A stretch of DNA of 7,142 bases from Acidobacteriota bacterium (GTDB lineage: Bacteria; Acidobacteriota; Thermoanaerobaculia; Multivoradales; JAHZIX01): the NCBI GenBank assembly GCA_020439725.1, contig JAGQSE010000123.1, positions 1-7,142 on the forward strand, written 5' to 3'. The stretch's first letter is position 1; the number at the start of each line of letters is the position of its first letter. This document shows positions 4,625 through 7,142 of the stretch, in pieces. The translations under genes were made by a program, and so were the position numbers. The notes under the pieces are model-generated. The model searched no databases, had not been told where the DNA came from, and worked only from the letters and a program-made list of their open reading frames with translations.

Positions 4625-5956
4625 GTGAGCGAGCACGACGCGGCCGACGATCCGCAACCGAGGATTCTCTCCCGCGCCGAGCATTCCGTTTCGCGGAGCG
4701 ACATGCCCCGCAACGTCGTCAAGGTGTTGGGGCGGCTCAACAAGGCCGGCTACAGGGCCTACCTCGTTGGTGGCAGCGTCCGGGACCTGATGCTCGGCCG
4801 GCAGCCGAAGGACTTTGACGCCGGCACCGACGCCAAACCCGCCGAGATCCGCCGCCTGTTCCGCAACTCACGGATCATCGGCCGGCGCTTCCGCCTGGCC
4901 CACATCTTCTTCCAGGACGAGGTCATCGAGGTCGCGACGTTTCGCCGCGAGCCCGACGAGGACGAGCAGGAGAGCGCCCCGGGCGAGCTCCTGATCACCA
5001 GCGACAACTCCTTCGGCAGCCCCCGCCAGGACGCCTTCCGCCGCGATTTCACGATCAACGCGTTGTTCTACAACATCGACGACTTCACGATCATCGACTA
5101 CGTCGGGGGCATCGACGACCTCGAGAAGCGCACCATCCGCTGTATCGGCGATCCGTCGATCCGCTTCCGCGAGGACCCGGTGCGGATGCTCCGCGCCTGC
5201 GAGTTCGCCGGCCGGCTCGGTTTCGGTATCGAGACCAAGACGCAGCAGGCGATCCTCGATCACTGCGGCGAGCTGACCAAGGCCTCGACGGCGCGGCTCA
5301 CCGAGGAGCTTCTCCAGCTGCTGCGGTCGGGGCACGCGGGGGCGGTGATCCAGTGGATGCTCGACCTGGGCATCGTCGAGGTGCTGCTGCCGGAGGTGCT
5401 CGAGATGGTCGTGCCGCAGGAGCACGGCGCCGGCGACCTCTCGTCTCTCCTGCCGGCTCTCGATGCCGCGGTGACGGAAGGGCGCGAGCTTTCCGACAGC
5501 GCCCTCGTCGCGACGATCCTGCTGCCGGCGGTGCTGGGGTTGCGCGGTCGTCTCGAAGCCCAGCGCCGCCGGGCGCTCAGCCGGAGCGAGGTGGCCTCCG
5601 CCGTCGACCGGGCGGTGGCGGCGTTCCAGTCCCGCTATGCGCTACCCAAGCTCAAGGGCCAGGGAGCCGTCGACGCGCTGGTGGTCTTCCAGCGGCTGTG
5701 CGAGCCTGGGTGGACGGTCCCGCAGCGCCGGCGCTTCGCCACCGCTGAAGGCTTCGACGACGCTCTGGCGTTGTTCGAGCTGATGGTCGACGCCACCGGT
5801 GAGGGGGGCGAGGCGCTCGACGCATGGCGGGAGGCGGCGCGCCAGCGCGTGGCGTCGAAGCCCGCCGGCCAGCGCACCCGCAACCGCCGGCGCCGCCGGC
5901 GGGGTCGAGGCGGCCGAACGAACAGCGATTCACAATCCCGGACCGAGACCGTATGA
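4625..5956 (+). CDS. pcnB: Poly(A) polymerase I (polynucleotide adenylyltransferase, PcnB type)
   Basis: 443 residues. It adds A residues to RNA 3' ends, which in bacteria marks RNAs for decay. Class II nucleotidyltransferase head: LVGGSVRDLMLG (47-58) with the metal-binding pair in KDFDAGTDA (Asp63, Asp65), RRDFTINAL (139-147) and REDPVRMLRA (182-191). GRRFRLAHIFF and IEVATFR place it with PcnB rather than CCA-adding enzymes; this is judged by eye. Residues about 200-400 are the helical body. The C-terminus (about 410-433) is an Arg-rich tail with six Arg in a row, plausibly RNA-binding. The GTG at 4625 is chosen because residues 13-27 (RILSRAEHSVSRSDM) align with the conserved region before the head in E. 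coli PcnB, so the ATG at 4703, although it has GGAG 4 nt upstream, would cut conserved sequence. No good ribosome site precedes the GTG. The sdh promoter overlaps its 3' end. Confidence 0.92.
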   Translation: MSEHDAADDPQPRILSRAEHSVSRSDMPRNVVKVLGRLNKAGYRAYLVGGSVRDLMLGRQPKDFDAGTDAKPAEIRRLFRNSRIIGRRFRLAHIFFQDEVIEVATFRREPDEDEQESAPGELLITSDNSFGSPRQDAFRRDFTINALFYNIDDFTIIDYVGGIDDLEKRTIRCIGDPSIRFREDPVRMLRACEFAGRLGFGIETKTQQAILDHCGELTKASTARLTEELLQLLRSGHAGAVIQWMLDLGIVEVLLPEVLEMVVPQEHGAGDLSSLLPALDAAVTEGRELSDSALVATILLPAVLGLRGRLEAQRRRALSRSEVASAVDRAVAAFQSRYALPKLKGQGAVDALVVFQRLCEPGWTVPQRRRFATAEGFDDALALFELMVDATGEGGEALDAWREAARQRVASKPAGQRTRNRRRRRRGRGGRTNSDSQSRTETV

Positions 5957-5957
5957 T
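5929..5957 (+). promoter_or_regulatory. Sigma-70-type promoter of the sdh operon
   Basis: TTCACA (5929-5934) and TATGAT (5952-5957) each match the consensus at five of six bases, with the ideal 17-bp spacer. The promoter overlaps the last codons and the stop of pcnB. Transcription would start near 5964, giving sdhC a leader of about 150 nt. Confidence 0.6.
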
Positions 5958-6011
5958 GGTTTGCGTCCGAGGCCGTAGCTTGGAGCCCGATCCGCGAGAT
6001 CCTCGCCGTTG

Positions 6012-6048
6012 CCCTCCCGTGCTCGTTCTACCGGGCGCCCGAGGAGGG
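6012..6048 (+). other. Possible leader stem upstream of sdhC
   Basis: CCCTCC (6012-6017) can pair with GGAGGG (6043-6048), enclosing the 10-bp palindrome CGGGCGCCCG (6032-6041). The 3' arm covers an AGGAGG ribosome site (6042-6047) of a possible short upstream ORF. The structure is a prediction by eye. Confidence 0.3.
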
Positions 6049-6105
6049 ATGGTGGCTTCGGAGGCACGGCGTTCGGGTGAGTCGAAGACCCCTGGAAGTC
6101 CCTGA
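6049..6105 (+). CDS. Possible short upstream ORF before sdhC
   Basis: An 18-codon frame from ATG 6049, or 17 codons from GTG 6052, which has AGGAGG at 4-nt spacing. It ends with TGA at 6103-6105, whose last two bases belong to the sdhC ribosome site GAGGA (6104-6108). This layout would let its translation affect sdhC initiation. The peptide (two adjacent Arg, several Ser and Gly) has no recognisable feature and no codon run suggesting attenuation. It may be chance. Confidence 0.22.
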   Translation: MVASEARRSGESKTPGSP

Positions 6106-6115
6106 GGAATACACG

Positions 6116-6802
6116 ATGGCTTGGCTGATCGAAAGCTACAAATCCGCCCTGGCGAAGAAGGTGGTGATGGCCGTGACGGGCATCATCCTCTTCGGCTTCG
6201 TCCTGGGTCACATGGTGGGCAACCTCAAGCTCTATCTCGGCCCTGAGGCGCTGAACCACTACGCCGAGGCGCTGCGCGAGCTCGGCGCACCGCTCCTGGC
6301 CCACGGCCAGGCGCTGTGGATCGCCCGCATCGTCCTGCTCGCGGCGGTGGTGCTCCACATCTGGTCGGCCTGGACGCTGACCCTGCAAAATCGCCGCGCG
6401 CGGCCCCACGCTTACGCCAAGAAGGAGGTCATCCAGGCCACCTACGCGTCTCGCACGATGCGTTGGGGCGGAGTGATCATCCTCCTCTTCGTCGTCTATC
6501 ACCTCTTGCACCTGACCTTCGGCACCGTGCACCCGGACTTCATCGAAGGGGACGTCTACCACAACGTCGTGACCGGCTTTCGGGTGTGGTGGGTCGCCGG
6601 CTTCTACATCCTCGCCAACCTCGCCCTGGGCTTCCACCTCTACCACGGCCTGTGGAGCATGTTCCAGAGCCTCGGCTGGGATCACGACGCCTACAAAAAG
6701 GCCCGGCGGCCTTTCGCGGCCCTCTTCGCCGTGCTGATCACCGCCTGCAACATCTCGTTTCCGCTGGCTGTCCTCACCGGTCTGGTGACCTTGCCCGCCT
6801 GA
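6116..6802 (+). CDS. sdhC: Succinate dehydrogenase cytochrome b558 subunit
   Basis: 228 residues, an inner-membrane protein that anchors the succinate dehydrogenase/fumarate reductase catalytic subunits and carries electrons via heme b to or from the quinone pool. Five membrane helices are visible at about 16-36, 66-87, 118-137, 158-178 and 201-221. Candidate heme ligands lie in GHMVGN (His32), VVLHIW (His81), VVYHLLH (His129) and GFHLYHG (His174), the pattern of the two-heme, single-polypeptide b558 type known from Bacillus and Wolinella relatives. The start MAWLIESYKSALAKKVVMAVTG fits the family; it has GAGGA 7 nt upstream, and an in-frame GTG at 6077 would add 13 unsupported residues. sdhA follows after 19 nt, so the two are co-transcribed, with the iron-sulfur subunit expected beyond the window. 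Confidence 0.94.
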   Translation: MAWLIESYKSALAKKVVMAVTGIILFGFVLGHMVGNLKLYLGPEALNHYAEALRELGAPLLAHGQALWIARIVLLAAVVLHIWSAWTLTLQNRRARPHAYAKKEVIQATYASRTMRWGGVIILLFVVYHLLHLTFGTVHPDFIEGDVYHNVVTGFRVWWVAGFYILANLALGFHLYHGLWSMFQSLGWDHDAYKKARRPFAALFAVLITACNISFPLAVLTGLVTLPA

Positions 6803-6808
6803 GCTTCG

Positions 6809-6813
6809 AAGGA
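6809..6813 (+). promoter_or_regulatory. Ribosome binding site of sdhA
   Basis: AAGGA lies 8 nt before the sdhA ATG, in the 19-nt gap after sdhC. It supports translation from 6822 as a separate initiation within one operon. Confidence 0.6.
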
Positions 6814-6821
6814 ACGGAATC

Positions 6822-7142
<321 letters not shown>

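Noticed and set aside
4257..4628. Plus-strand 123-codon frame (GTG start) in the same spacer
   Set aside because: No Shine-Dalgarno sequence; composition becomes Arg/Pro/Ser-rich and the frame overlaps the start of pcnB.
5953..6105. 50-codon frame starting at an ATGA overlap with the pcnB stop
   Set aside because: The overlap looks like coupling, but the ATG belongs to the TATGAT promoter box and the translation is Arg/Pro-rich without motif; only its last 18 codons have a ribosome site and are listed separately as doubtful.

Overview
The window is GC-rich DNA from a Gram-negative (diderm) bacterium. An OmpA-type peptidoglycan-binding domain, a TonB-type C-terminal domain, a PcnB-type poly(A) polymerase and a cytochrome b558-type succinate dehydrogenase together suggest Acidobacteriota or a relative of the former Deltaproteobacteria. 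This assignment rests on gene content only and is tentative. All seven genes read cleanly; no insertion sequence, CRISPR array, tRNA or rRNA was seen.

Left part (1-2726, minus strand): three genes in one direction, probably an operon. In transcription order they are (i) a protein with a cytoplasmic DUF4388 (PATAN-like) domain, one membrane helix and a periplasmic TonB-like C-terminal domain, (ii) a secreted PstS-type binding protein fused to an OmpA-type domain, and (iii) the 5' part of an OpuCA/ProV/OsmV-type (osmoprotectant) ABC ATPase that runs off the left edge. Region 2727-2929 is a divergent intergenic spacer with three perfect inverted repeats at about 55-bp intervals.

Middle (2930-4216, plus strand): a two-domain alpha/beta-hydrolase/OsmC protein followed by a hairpin with a short T-run. 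Next comes a 408-base gene-free region (4217-4624) that is richer in signals than expected. It holds a close match to a sigma-54 (-24/-12) promoter, a purine tract followed by a pyrimidine tract, two strong tandem stem-loops, and a perfect TATAAT box placed so that pcnB would be transcribed as a leaderless mRNA starting at its GTG codon.

Right part (4625-7142, plus strand): pcnB (poly(A) polymerase with an Arg-rich tail), then sdhC and the start of sdhA. A good sigma-70-type promoter (TTCACA, 17 bp, TATGAT) overlaps the end of pcnB and gives the sdh operon a leader of about 150 nt with a possible short upstream ORF. The most interesting material is the regulatory region before pcnB and the unusual domain fusions in the minus-strand gene set.
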